A stretch of 64,000 nucleotides of DNA from Lentzea fradiae (GTDB lineage: Bacteria; Actinomycetota; Actinomycetes; Mycobacteriales; Pseudonocardiaceae), in the NCBI RefSeq assembly GCF_900100955.1, contig NZ_FNCC01000007.1:1-64000 (forward strand). The letters run 5' to 3'. Positions 15,500 through 27,246 of this stretch are shown here, piece after piece. Within the stretch, counting starts at the first letter, position 1. The number at the start of each line of letters is the position of its first letter. A program made the position numbers and the translations under genes. The notes below the pieces were generated by a model. That model was not told the DNA's origin, ran no database searches, and saw nothing but the letters and a program-made list of their open reading frames with translations.

Positions 15500-18187
15500 T
15501 CAGCCGCACGTGAGGTCGTCCGGTGGCTCCGTGCCGACGTAGCGGCGCCATTCGTCCGGGGTCAGGGTGCGGTCGGCGGACTCGCAGGCCGCTCGAACCC
15601 AGTTCTCCTCGGTCAGGTCCCACGAGACCAGGCGCGTGCCGGAGATCGCGGTGACCAGGCGGTCCGGGCCGTCGAAGGCCAGGCCGACACGGCCGAACCT
15701 GCCCCGCTGGGAGACGAGCGGGAGGTGGCCGACCTCCTCGCCGGTGGTCAGGTCGGTGATGACGGCGACGTAGTCGCGGCGCACCTGGGCGGCGAGGGTG
15801 GTGTCGGCGGAGGCGACGATCCCCGGCAGGTAGGCGGGGTCCGTGGGGACCGTGCGGCGTTCGGTGCCCTCCGCGTTCGTGATCTCGATGGTGCCGGAGC
15901 GCTGGACCACCAGGTGGTCGTCGGTGAACGTCACGGCGTCGGCGGTGCCCTGCATCGAGCGGCGTTCGCCGGTGGCGGTGTGGACGAGCTCCACGGAGTC
16001 CGCTGTCGCCACGGCGACCACCGAGGTGTCGGCGCTGATGGCCGCGAGCCCGCCGGACGGCGGCCAGCCCGCCTGTTCCAGCGGGTGGTCCAGGGTGATG
16101 GTGCGTTCGAGCGCGAGGTCCGGGCCCGTGAAGACCTGGACGTCGCCCTTCTCGTTCACGGTGACGATGCGGTCGTCGGTCGCGTTGGCGCGCAGGGCGA
16201 CCAGCTTCTCGGCGACCACGTCGCCCTTCCAGCGCTTGCCCGGCCGCAAGGGGCTGGTCTCCCAGGTCTCGCCGATGCCCTCGGGCAGCGTCACGACGTG
16301 CAGGCCGTCACCGGCCGCGTTCCAGGCGATCGGGCCGAACTCGCTGTCGGGGCTGGTGGAGTCGGCTTCCGGGCCCACGGCCACGTCGGAGCCCGCGGCG
16401 ACGGCGGTCTTGCCGTTCGTCACCGCCAGCCACGGGGCGGGGCAGGCGTTGCACGACACCGGCGACCGCGTGGGCAGGGTTGTGGCCAGACGGGTGTTGC
16501 GGTTCAGGTCCCACAGCACCAGGCGGTCGCGGGACGCGGACACCAGGCGGTCCTGGGAGCCGAGGAACTCGACGAACTGGGTCTCGCCGTTGCCCTCCAG
16601 CCGCACCAGCTCACCCGCGCCGGTCATGTCGTAGACGTGGATCGTGCCGGTGTCGGCGACGGCGGTGCGCGTGCCGTCGTCGGTGATGGCGACGTGGGAC
16701 GGGTTGGGGCGGCCGGCGCGCACCTCGGAGTTCTGCGAGTTGTAGTCGAACGACGGGCTGTCGGTGCGCCACACGCGGGTCAGGCCGTCGGTCGACCAGC
16801 CGAACTGGGAACCGTCTGCGGACGCGCCGATCCAGAAGCCGTTGGCGGGCAACACGAAGCCGGTCGCGGTCGACACCACCTCCTGGGTGGCGGCCGACCG
16901 GCGCACCCACTCTCCGGCGGACAGCTCCAGCAGGGTGTCGTCGTCGGGCAGCCGCAGCACGAGCAGCGGCAAGGACTTGGCCTCGCGCCGCACGTGGTCG
17001 CGCTTCTGTCCATCGTGGACGATGGTGGTCGAGGGCTGTTCCCCGCCGGACGGGTTGTCGCCGTACGTGCTGTAGAAGGCGCTGTACCGTCCGGACGGCG
17101 ACACCGCCACCAGGCCGAACGTCTCCGAGTGCGGCAGCTCGAACCGTTGCACGTCACCGGATGCGGCTTCCCAGCGCACCGCCGTGCCGCGGGTGAACGC
17201 GGCGACCACGCCCCCGTCGGCGCTCGTCGCCACGGCTATCACCTCGTCCGAACCGACGCGCGTCTCGGAGCGGGCCGACGCCGTCAGGTCCAGCCGCACC
17301 ACCCGGCCGTCTGCGGTCCCGGCCACCGCGACCTTGCCGTCGGCCGACGCGGCCAGCGCCGTCACCTCGCCGCCGACCTGCACGTAGCGGTGCAGGTGCG
17401 GGGAGGCCGTGAGGGACGCCAGCAGGGCGGACCTGGTCTGCGCGCCGGGCTCGGTCCGGTAGGCCCGAGCGGCGAGGGCCTGAGCCAGGGCCAGGTCGGT
17501 GCGCAGGTTCGCGGTGGCGGCCGACGCGAGACCGCGGGCCGTGGCGGCACGGGCCTGGGCGACGGCGTCGTTGCGTTGCACCACGGCGATCAGCGCCGCG
17601 ACCAGCACGCCCACGGCCAGCACCGCCAGCGCGGTGACCGCGCCGCGGGCCAGCCGCATGGTGCGCCGGTGCTGGCGGACGTGCTCGCCGACCAGGTCGT
17701 CCTTGGGGACGCCGCGCACCGCGCTCGCGACGTCGGCGACGCACTCGCGCAGCAGCGGGTTCGAGTCGTCCACGTGCGAGGCCGAACGCAGCTGCCGCAG
17801 GTCGACCCAGCGCGGTTCCTCGCCCAGCGCCTTGCGGACGCGGGCGGGCACGGACTGCGCGTACTCGCCGGAGGTCAGGACGACGAGGATGCTCTGGGCC
17901 GACTTGTGCTCCAGCCACCAGTCCAGCTCGCGGCCGACCCACTCCGACGCCGCCGCCTCCGGCGAGGCCAGGAGCACGAGCCAGCGCGAGCGGGACAGGG
18001 CGTTCTCGATGGACGTCCACAGGCCCGGGTTGGCCGACAGGCTGGCGTCGTCGAGGAACACCCGCGTGGCGCGCAGCCGGTTCCAGGGCTTGGCGAACCG
18101 CTGCACGCCGCGCTGCAACGCGGGAGCCAGCGTCCCGTCGAGTGCCCGGCTGTACGAGATGAACGCGTCGTAGTCAGGCTCCCCCAC
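15500..18187 (-). CDS. TIR domain - transmembrane - WD40-like repeat protein
   Basis: The protein has 895 residues. Residues 5-135 are a TIR domain: DAFISYSRALDG, VFLDDASLSANPGLWTSIENAL, LVLLASPEAAASEWVGRELDWWL. The glutamate that is catalytic in NAD+-cleaving TIRs is present (Glu87). A single membrane helix lies at about 181-204. A helical linker follows (RGLASAATANLRTDLALAQALAARAY), then about 600 residues of beta-propeller repeats. This layout is known in actinobacteria. Bacterial TIR proteins often act in anti-phage defence by consuming NAD+ or making signal nucleotides; that role is not shown here. It is unpaired with other recognised defence genes, but kptA, another NAD+-using enzyme, converges on it. 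Confidence 0.9.
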   Translation of the reverse strand: MGEPDYDAFISYSRALDGTLAPALQRGVQRFAKPWNRLRATRVFLDDASLSANPGLWTSIENALSRSRWLVLLASPEAAASEWVGRELDWWLEHKSAQSILVVLTSGEYAQSVPARVRKALGEEPRWVDLRQLRSASHVDDSNPLLRECVADVASAVRGVPKDDLVGEHVRQHRRTMRLARGAVTALAVLAVGVLVAALIAVVQRNDAVAQARAATARGLASAATANLRTDLALAQALAARAYRTEPGAQTRSALLASLTASPHLHRYVQVGGEVTALAASADGKVAVAGTADGRVVRLDLTASARSETRVGSDEVIAVATSADGGVVAAFTRGTAVRWEAASGDVQRFELPHSETFGLVAVSPSGRYSAFYSTYGDNPSGGEQPSTTIVHDGQKRDHVRREAKSLPLLVLRLPDDDTLLELSAGEWVRRSAATQEVVSTATGFVLPANGFWIGASADGSQFGWSTDGLTRVWRTDSPSFDYNSQNSEVRAGRPNPSHVAITDDGTRTAVADTGTIHVYDMTGAGELVRLEGNGETQFVEFLGSQDRLVSASRDRLVLWDLNRNTRLATTLPTRSPVSCNACPAPWLAVTNGKTAVAAGSDVAVGPEADSTSPDSEFGPIAWNAAGDGLHVVTLPEGIGETWETSPLRPGKRWKGDVVAEKLVALRANATDDRIVTVNEKGDVQVFTGPDLALERTITLDHPLEQAGWPPSGGLAAISADTSVVAVATADSVELVHTATGERRSMQGTADAVTFTDDHLVVQRSGTIEITNAEGTERRTVPTDPAYLPGIVASADTTLAAQVRRDYVAVITDLTTGEEVGHLPLVSQRGRFGRVGLAFDGPDRLVTAISGTRLVSWDLTEENWVRAACESADRTLTPDEWRRYVGTEPPDDLTCG

Positions 18188-18211
18188 GGGCCTGATTCTG
18201 TCGGTTCCGGA

Positions 18212-18367
18212 CTAGATCAGCCAGAGCACCGCGCCGCCGACCGCCAAAACGGTCAGCACGAGCAGGATGACCGCCATCACCTTGGCGGTCTTCCACGTCG
18301 AGTACACGCCGCCGCCCAGGAAGCCCGCGAGGGCGAGCAGCCCGATGACGACGACCTCCTTCGGCAT
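18212..18367 (-). CDS. 51-residue membrane protein coupled to hisB
   Basis: A short gene reads MPKEVVVIGLLALAGFLGGG and then about 31 more residues, with hydrophobic segments near 5-20 and 30-50. Its ATG (18367) directly abuts the hisB TAG stop, so translation by re-initiation is expected. The reading frame contains only sense codons and ends in TAG. No family is recognised. Its position at the 3' end of the hisDCB operon suggests cotranscription. It could be a chance ORF, but the hydrophobic pattern argues for a real small membrane protein. Confidence 0.65.
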   Translation of the reverse strand: MPKEVVVIGLLALAGFLGGGVYSTWKTAKVMAVILLVLTVLAVGGAVLWLI

Positions 18368-21393
<3,026 letters not shown>

Positions 21394-21515
21394 CTAGTTC
21401 CTGCGCAAAAGTGTCAACGGTCAGCCCGCTATCGGCGCTACTCAGCCCGTGAGCGCGCGGCCACGCTCTGTCGGGCACCACTCCGTCGCAAACCCCTGCT
21501 GATGATGGAGGAACG

Positions 21516-22811
21516 ATGTTCAGCAAGAGCCGCGGCAAGATCGCCGCAGTGCTCGCCCTCTGCCTGCCCGTGCTGGTCGCGGGCATGGCCTCGCCCAGCA
21601 CGGCCGACTCCGGCCGGTACCTGCTGGAGGTCACGGCGAACACGTCCGAGGAACGCACCAAGGTCGCCCAGATCGGGGTCGACGTCATCGGTGCGACCAA
21701 GCTCACCACCGTTTCGGTGGTCGCCGACAGGTCCCAGTACCGGGCCCTGAAGGCGACCGGGCTGCCGGTCAGGTACGTCGGCGACTTCGAGGAGCAGCTC
21801 AAGAGCCTCGGCAAGGTCGACTTCACCGACCCGAAGCCCGGCGAGGTCGGCACGCAGGACTTCCCGTCCGGCTACACCGGCTACCACAACTTCGCGGAGA
21901 TGACGGCCGAGCTGGAGCAGACCGTCCGCGACCACCCGACGCTCGCGAGCCTGCGCAGCATCGGCAAGAGCTACCAGAACCGGGACATCTGGGCGCTCAA
22001 GATCAGCGACAACGTCGGCACCGACGAGAGCGAGCCGGAGGTGCTGTTCACCTGCAACCAGCACGCCCGCGAGCACCTCACCGTCGAGCAGTGCCTGCAG
22101 ATCATCAAGCGCTACACCGACAACTACAGCAACTCCGCGATCAAGAACATGGTCGACAGCCGGGAGATCTGGTTCGTCCCGATGGTCAACCCGGACGGCG
22201 TCGAGTACGACATCGCGACCGGCTCGTTCCGCGGCTGGCGCAAGAACCGCCAGGGCAACGGCACCGACCTCAACCGCAACTGGGGCTACAAGTGGGGCTG
22301 CTGCGGCGGTTCCAGCGGTAGCAGCACGTCCGACACCTACCGCGGCACGGCGGCGTTCTCCGCGCCGGAGACCGCCCGCGTGCGCGACTTCGTGAACTCC
22401 CGCGTGGTCGGCGGTGTGCAGCAGATCAAGACGCACATCGACTTCCACTCGTTCTCGGAGCTCGTGCTGTGGCCGTACGGCTACACCCGCGCCGACACCG
22501 ACACCGGTCTCAACGCGGACGAGGCGCGCGCGTTCCAGACGCTCGGCCGGCAGATGGCGGCCTCCAACGGCTACACGCCGGAGCAGGCGAGCGACCTGTA
22601 CATCACCGACGGCAGCGTCGACGACTGGATGTGGGGCCAGCACAAGATCTGGTCCTACACCTTCGAGATGTACCCGAGCGGAGGCGGCCTCGACAGCTTC
22701 TACCCGCGCGACACCGCCATCGCCACGCAGACGGCGCGCAACAACGGCGCCGTCGACCTGTTCGTCGGCTACTCGGACTGCGTGAAGCGGATCATCGGCC
22801 AGACCTGCTGA
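21516..22811 (+). CDS. secreted M14 zinc carboxypeptidase
   Basis: The protein has 431 residues with a Sec signal peptide (KSRGKIAAVLALCLPVLVAGMASPSTA, cleavage near residue 30), a propeptide-like region to about 115, then an M14 carboxypeptidase domain. Zinc ligands are visible: His183 and Glu186 in CNQHAREHLT, and His311 in HIDFHSFSELVL. Catalytic Glu384 lies in YTFEMYPSG, and substrate-binding Arg/Asn in DLNRNWGY. Such enzymes remove C-terminal residues from extracellular peptides. The GGAGG ribosome site is 5 nt from the ATG. The last 20 bp overlap the convergent aminotransferase gene. Confidence 0.95.
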   Translation: MFSKSRGKIAAVLALCLPVLVAGMASPSTADSGRYLLEVTANTSEERTKVAQIGVDVIGATKLTTVSVVADRSQYRALKATGLPVRYVGDFEEQLKSLGKVDFTDPKPGEVGTQDFPSGYTGYHNFAEMTAELEQTVRDHPTLASLRSIGKSYQNRDIWALKISDNVGTDESEPEVLFTCNQHAREHLTVEQCLQIIKRYTDNYSNSAIKNMVDSREIWFVPMVNPDGVEYDIATGSFRGWRKNRQGNGTDLNRNWGYKWGCCGGSSGSSTSDTYRGTAAFSAPETARVRDFVNSRVVGGVQQIKTHIDFHSFSELVLWPYGYTRADTDTGLNADEARAFQTLGRQMAASNGYTPEQASDLYITDGSVDDWMWGQHKIWSYTFEMYPSGGGLDSFYPRDTAIATQTARNNGAVDLFVGYSDCVKRIIGQTC

Positions 22812-23925
22812 TCCTCTCCAGCGCCTGGTCGATCTCCTCGTGAGTGACGAAGTAGTGCGGGGAAGCCCGCACTACTTCGTCGAGGCCCCGCTTCGTCATG
22901 TCGATCCGGGTGGACGAGAGCTGCGAGACGGTGACGGCGACGTTCTCCTCCCAGAGCCTGTCCTTGAGCTCCACCGGCGGCACCCGGTCGCTGGTGAACG
23001 TGACGATGCCGGACCGGCGTTCGCCCAGGTCGTGGACGGTGATGCCGGGCAGGGCCGCCAAGCCCTCGCGCAGGTGCTCCGCGCGTTCCCGCACCTCGGT
23101 CTCGATCACGTCCGGGCCCTTGGCCAGCGCGTACCGGGCGGCCGCGATCAGGCCCAGCCGGTCGGCCACGTTGAACTCCCACAGCTCGAACACCCTGGCG
23201 TCGTCGCGCGGCTCGTACCGGCCGGGACCGGTCCACTCGGCGCCGCTGTGGTCGATCAGCCTCGGCCGCAGGCGCCTGCGCACGTCGTCGCGGACGACCA
23301 GCGCACCCGTGCCGCGCGGTCCGCGCAGCCACTTGCGGCCCGTGCACACGAGCATGTCGTAGTCGAGGCCGCGCAGGTCGATCTGGCCGGTGGACTGGCA
23401 GGCGTCGAGCAGCACCAGCGCGCCCGCCTCGCGGGCCTTCGCCGTGACCTCGCTGACCGGGTTGACCAGGCCGCCGTTGGTGGGCACGTGCACGAGCGAG
23501 ATCAGCTTGACCCGCTCGTCCAGGTCCAGCGCGGCCACGTCGACCTGGCCGTGCCGGTCGGACGGCATGACCTCGACCGTCGCGCCGGTCTCCTCCGCGC
23601 GCCGCAGCATCGGCACGGCGTTGCCGCCGTACTCGACCTCGGTGACCAGGACGCGGTCGCCCGCGGCGAGCGGCACCGCGTCGAACGCGGCGAGCCACGA
23701 CCGGGTCGCGCTGTCGGTGAAGGCGACCTCCGACGGCGCGCAGCCGAACAGCTCCGCGAGCACGCCGTAGCCCGCCTCCAGGTCGTCGTGGCGCTCGGCG
23801 GCGGCGCGGTAGCCGCCGACCTCGGTCTCCCGGCGCAGATGCCCGACCACCTCGTCGACGACGGGGGCGGGCGGGATCGAGGAACCGGCGCTGTCCAGGA
23901 AGATCAGGTCGTTCACCGGTCCCAC
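22792..23925 (-). CDS. class V aminotransferase, cysteine desulfurase/EgtE-like
   Basis: This 377-residue PLP enzyme has LDSAGSSIPPAPVVDEV, an Asp that binds the pyridine nitrogen in VLLDACQSTGQ, and the Schiff-base lysine in VCTGRKWLRGPRGTGAL. The GRKWLRGPRGTG form resembles the EgtE/selenocysteine-lyase-like subgroup, which cleaves C-S bonds, but no ergothioneine genes are nearby and the substrate is open. ATG at 23925; GTG at 23916 would also fit. It overlaps the carboxypeptidase gene end by 20 bp and diverges from a small membrane gene 17 bp away. Confidence 0.85.
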   Translation of the reverse strand: MGPVNDLIFLDSAGSSIPPAPVVDEVVGHLRRETEVGGYRAAAERHDDLEAGYGVLAELFGCAPSEVAFTDSATRSWLAAFDAVPLAAGDRVLVTEVEYGGNAVPMLRRAEETGATVEVMPSDRHGQVDVAALDLDERVKLISLVHVPTNGGLVNPVSEVTAKAREAGALVLLDACQSTGQIDLRGLDYDMLVCTGRKWLRGPRGTGALVVRDDVRRRLRPRLIDHSGAEWTGPGRYEPRDDARVFELWEFNVADRLGLIAAARYALAKGPDVIETEVRERAEHLREGLAALPGITVHDLGERRSGIVTFTSDRVPPVELKDRLWEENVAVTVSQLSSTRIDMTKRGLDEVVRASPHYFVTHEEIDQALERISRSGR

Positions 23926-23942
23926 TGTGCCACTCTCGAAAC

Positions 23943-24431
23943 ATGGGGGAGAAGACGTTCGACTACAGCGCTCAGGTCAGACCGTTCCTGTGGGTGTTCC
24001 TCGTCGTGACACCGCTGGAGATCTTTCTCGTCGACCTGCTCGTGCCGTGGTTCTGGCTGCGCGCGGCGCTGCTCGTGCTGGGGGCGTTGAGCGGGGTGCT
24101 GCTCGCGTGGCAGCTGTGGATGCTGCACCGGTTCAAGCACGCGGTCGACGACGAGCACCTGTGGCTGCGGTACGGCCGCGAGTTCGAGTACCGCGTTCCG
24201 CTGGCCGCCGTCGGCACCGTGCGGGAGGGCACGACCAGCCGGCCGCGGAACAGGACGCGGTCCGTGGAGGACGGCACGCTGGTGCTGTCGATCTCGTACT
24301 CCACCAACGTCGTCGTGGAGCTGACCGAGCCGCTGGAGGCCGACCTGGGCCGGCGCGGCGCGCACGAGGTGACCCGGATCGAGTTCTGGGCCGACAACCC
24401 CGGCGAGGTCGTGCGCGCGCTGCGGAAATAG
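23943..24431 (+). CDS. small membrane protein with C-terminal PH-like region (paralogue 1)
   Basis: This 162-residue protein has two membrane helices near 14-34 and 38-60, then a beta-rich soluble domain (LWLRYGREFEYRVPLAAVGTVREGTTS... RIEFWADNPGEVVRALRK). The next gene encodes a paralogue with the same ending, VEFWADDPEKAVRDI. The layout resembles bacterial PH-domain membrane proteins, but I do not claim the family. Function unknown. ATG at 23943. Confidence 0.72.
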   Translation: MGEKTFDYSAQVRPFLWVFLVVTPLEIFLVDLLVPWFWLRAALLVLGALSGVLLAWQLWMLHRFKHAVDDEHLWLRYGREFEYRVPLAAVGTVREGTTSRPRNRTRSVEDGTLVLSISYSTNVVVELTEPLEADLGRRGAHEVTRIEFWADNPGEVVRALRK

Positions 24432-24441
24432 GCTCCGCCGC

Positions 24442-24933
24442 ATGGTGGAGATCCCCTACGGCAAGCGCATGCGGCCGCGCTACTGGCGGTTCCTGGTCAT
24501 CACGGCGGTCGGGATCGCGCTCGTCGCGTTCGGGCTGGACATCCCGTGGCTGCTGGTCACCCTGTGCGTGCTGGGGGTCCTCAACGCCGTCGTCTGCGTG
24601 GGCGCCCTGTACGTCCTGCACAAGCAGCCGCACACGGTCTCCGCCGACGAGCTGCGGCTGCGTCAGCTCGGGTTCTTCGACTGGCGCATCCCCACCGCCG
24701 ACCTCGGCGCCGCCCAGCTCGCCGAACGCACCCACAAGGGGCAGCGCAGCGTCGAGGTGATCGGCGACGCGCTCGTCGTCCAGTCGCTGACCAAGACGAA
24801 CGTGTCCGTACCGTTCCGCGAGCCGCAGCTCGTCGACCTCGGCAAGACCGGTGCGCGGAAGGTCGCGCGGGTCGAGTTCTGGGCGGACGACCCGGAGAAG
24901 GCCGTCCGCGACATCAACGCCAGGACCACCTGA
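24442..24933 (+). CDS. small membrane protein with C-terminal PH-like region (paralogue 2)
   Basis: This 163-residue protein has two helices near 15-33 and 38-60, followed by a beta-rich domain ending RVEFWADDPEKAVRDINARTT. The shared tail with the preceding gene (RIEFWADNPGEVVRAL) shows tandem duplication, though the membrane parts have diverged strongly. It lies 10 bp after paralogue 1 and is probably cotranscribed. Its stop faces the peptide-binding lipoprotein gene 6 bp away. Confidence 0.72.
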   Translation: MVEIPYGKRMRPRYWRFLVITAVGIALVAFGLDIPWLLVTLCVLGVLNAVVCVGALYVLHKQPHTVSADELRLRQLGFFDWRIPTADLGAAQLAERTHKGQRSVEVIGDALVVQSLTKTNVSVPFREPQLVDLGKTGARKVARVEFWADDPEKAVRDINARTT

Positions 24934-24939
24934 CCGGGT

Positions 24940-26448
24940 CTACTTGGGCTCCCACTTGTCGAGGTTCCACCACGGTCCCCACGCCAGCGCGCCGTACGAG
25001 CTGGGGTCCACGATCGCCTCGTAGCCGTTCCACGAGTCGCGCATCACGTACGCGTGCTCGGGGAAGACCAGCACCACCATCGACGGCGCCGCGACGAACG
25101 CCTGCTGGAACAGCTTGTACGCCACCGCCCGCTGAGCCGGGTCGACGAGCCCGCGGCCGTGGTCGAGCGCCTCGTCCGCCGCCGCGCCGCCCTGGCCGCG
25201 CAGGCCGTGGAGCACCAGGTCCGGGTCGAACGTCGAGCCTTCGCCGTGCAGCAGCGCGTCGGTGCCGGTGCGCGGGCGGATGGCCTCCCACGACAGCCCG
25301 GCGAGCTGCACGTCCACGCCCACCGCCTTGGCGTCGGCGGCGAACGCGGTGGCGAGGTCGGCGCGCAGGTCGTCGCCCAGCGGGTACATCAGCGTGAAGC
25401 GGGCGGCGACGCCCTCGCGGACCCGGATGCCGTCGCCGCCGGGCACCCAGCCCGCCGCGTCGAGCAGGCGGGCGGCCTCCGCCTTGTCGAAGCGGAACTT
25501 CGCGGCCGGGTCGAACTCCTCGGCCAGCACGTCCGGCACCGGCGTGTACCCGACGGTGCCCTTGCCGTCCAGCAGGGTGTCGAGCATGCCCTGGCGGTTC
25601 GTCGCGTGGTTCAGCGCGAGGCGGATGGCGGCGTCGCCGGTGACCGGGTGGCCCGCGGGCAGCGAGACGGCCCGGTAGTCGGCGCTGCGGTGGTACTGCA
25701 CGAGCAGGTTCGACCGGCCCCGGAACGTCTCGGCGAGCTTGGGCGGGAGCACCGTGCCGTCGAACTCGCCGTCCTGCATGCGGCGGGCGCGCTGGTTGTC
25801 GTCGCCGACGAAGACGACGGTCACCTTCTTGATCTTGGGCGCGCCCCCGAAGTAGTCCTCGTTGGCGTCCAGCACCAGCCGGTCGCCCTTGCGCCACTCC
25901 GCGACCTTGAACGGGCCGGTGCCGACCACCTCGCCGTCCGGCCTCGCCTGCTCGCTGGGCAGGATGCCGAGCACGAGCAGGTGCGGGAACGCCGCCTGCG
26001 TCTGCGACAGCGTGAAGCGGACCGTGGACGGGTCGAGCTGCACGACGCCCTTGAGCGTGCTGAACCGCTCCTTGACCGGGCTCTGCATCACGGCGCCGTA
26101 GGTGGCCAGGACGTCCTCCGCGCCGAACGTGCTGCCGTCGGTGAACTTCACGTCGCCGCGCAGCTTCACCGTCCAGCTCAGCCCGTCGACGGACGGTTCC
26201 GGCAGCTCGGCGGCGAGCTGGGGGCGCAGCGAGCCGTCCTGGCGGTGCTCGACGAGACCGTCGTAGATCTTCGACACGCCCTGTTCGCCGTAGCCGAGCA
26301 GCGGGTTGAGCGTGGTGGGCTCGTCCCGGTCCGCGAGCACGATGGACGTGCCGTTCTCGCCGCCGTCCGGACGCGGTGTGGCGGTCTCGGTGCAGCCCGC
26401 GACAGCCAGCGACACGACCAGGAGCAGCAGCAGAGGGGAACGACGCAC
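24940..26448 (-). CDS. peptide/oligopeptide ABC transporter substrate-binding lipoprotein
   Basis: This 502-residue family 5 solute-binding protein starts at GTG 26448. A lipoprotein signal (RRSPLLLLLVVSLAVAGC) places the acylated cysteine at about residue 19. The mature part has family features: DEPTTLNPLLGYGEQGVSKIYDGL, the WTVKLRGDVKFTDGSTFGAEDV motif, and GTGPFKVAEW. It should bind peptides or similar solutes outside the membrane. No permease or ATPase genes are near, so it is an orphan binding protein. It diverges from the nitrilase gene with only 24 bp between starts. Confidence 0.93.
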   Translation of the reverse strand: MRRSPLLLLLVVSLAVAGCTETATPRPDGGENGTSIVLADRDEPTTLNPLLGYGEQGVSKIYDGLVEHRQDGSLRPQLAAELPEPSVDGLSWTVKLRGDVKFTDGSTFGAEDVLATYGAVMQSPVKERFSTLKGVVQLDPSTVRFTLSQTQAAFPHLLVLGILPSEQARPDGEVVGTGPFKVAEWRKGDRLVLDANEDYFGGAPKIKKVTVVFVGDDNQRARRMQDGEFDGTVLPPKLAETFRGRSNLLVQYHRSADYRAVSLPAGHPVTGDAAIRLALNHATNRQGMLDTLLDGKGTVGYTPVPDVLAEEFDPAAKFRFDKAEAARLLDAAGWVPGGDGIRVREGVAARFTLMYPLGDDLRADLATAFAADAKAVGVDVQLAGLSWEAIRPRTGTDALLHGEGSTFDPDLVLHGLRGQGGAAADEALDHGRGLVDPAQRAVAYKLFQQAFVAAPSMVVLVFPEHAYVMRDSWNGYEAIVDPSSYGALAWGPWWNLDKWEPK

Positions 26449-26459
26449 GGGTCGGACCC

Positions 26460-26465
26460 TACAGT
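26460..26465 (+). promoter_or_regulatory. -10 hexamer of the nitrilase gene (leaderless)
   Basis: TACAGT ends 7 nt before the ATG at 26473, with no ribosome site between. The whole promoter must fit in, or extend beyond, the 24 bp shared with the divergent lipoprotein gene. Confidence 0.45.
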
Positions 26466-26472
26466 GATCCCC

Positions 26473-27246
26473 ATGCGCATCGCCGTGAGTCAGATCAGCG
26501 CCACCACCGACCCCCGGTCCAACCTGGATCTGGTCCGCGACGCGGTGCGCAGGGCCGACGGCGCGCGGGTCGTGCTGCTGCCGGAGGCGACCATGTGCCG
26601 CTTCGGCGTGCCGCTCGGACCCGTCGCCGAGCCGCTGGACGGGCCGTGGGCCTCGGCGGTGCGGGAGATCGCCGTTCAGCACGACGTCGTCGTGGTCGCG
26701 GGCATGTTCACACCTTCCGGTGACCGCGTGACGAACACCCTGCTGGTGACCGGGCCGGACGTGCACCTCGGCTACGACAAGATCCACCTGTTCGACGCGT
26801 TCGGGTTCCAGGAGTCGCGCACCGTCGCGCCCGGCTCGGACGTGGTGACGTTCGAGGTGGACGGCGTCACGCTGGGCGTGGCGACCTGCTACGACATCCG
26901 CTTCCCCGAGCTCTTCCGCGCGCTGGCCGACCGGGGTGCGTCCGCTGTGCTGCTCGGTGCGTCGTGGGGCGCCGGTCCCGGCAAGAAGGAGCAGTGGGAG
27001 CTGCTGGTGCGAGCGCGCGCGCTCGACTGCACGTCGTTCGTCGTGGCGTGCGGCCAGGCGTATCCCGGCGATCTGGGGTCGTCGGCGCCGACGGGGATCG
27101 GCTACTCGACGGTCGCGGACCCGTTCGGCAACGTCGTGGCGCAGCTCTCGGACCAGCCGGAGGTGGCGGTCGTCGACCTGGACCTCGCGCAGGTGGAGCA
27201 GGCCCGCGAGGTGCTGCCCGTGCTGGCCAACCGGCGGCTGCGGTGA
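26473..27246 (+). CDS. carbon-nitrogen hydrolase (nitrilase superfamily amidase)
   Basis: The 257-residue protein carries the Glu-Lys-Cys triad of the nitrilase superfamily: Glu38 in LLPEATM, Lys103 in YDKIHLFDAFG and Cys139 in ATCYDIRFPEL. The sequence resembles Nit-type omega-amidases and deaminated-glutathione amidases, which repair or clear amides such as ketoglutaramate. The exact substrate is not determined. ATG at 26473 opens the conserved RIAVSQIS strand. Confidence 0.92.
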   Translation: MRIAVSQISATTDPRSNLDLVRDAVRRADGARVVLLPEATMCRFGVPLGPVAEPLDGPWASAVREIAVQHDVVVVAGMFTPSGDRVTNTLLVTGPDVHLGYDKIHLFDAFGFQESRTVAPGSDVVTFEVDGVTLGVATCYDIRFPELFRALADRGASAVLLGASWGAGPGKKEQWELLVRARALDCTSFVVACGQAYPGDLGSSAPTGIGYSTVADPFGNVVAQLSDQPEVAVVDLDLAQVEQAREVLPVLANRRLR

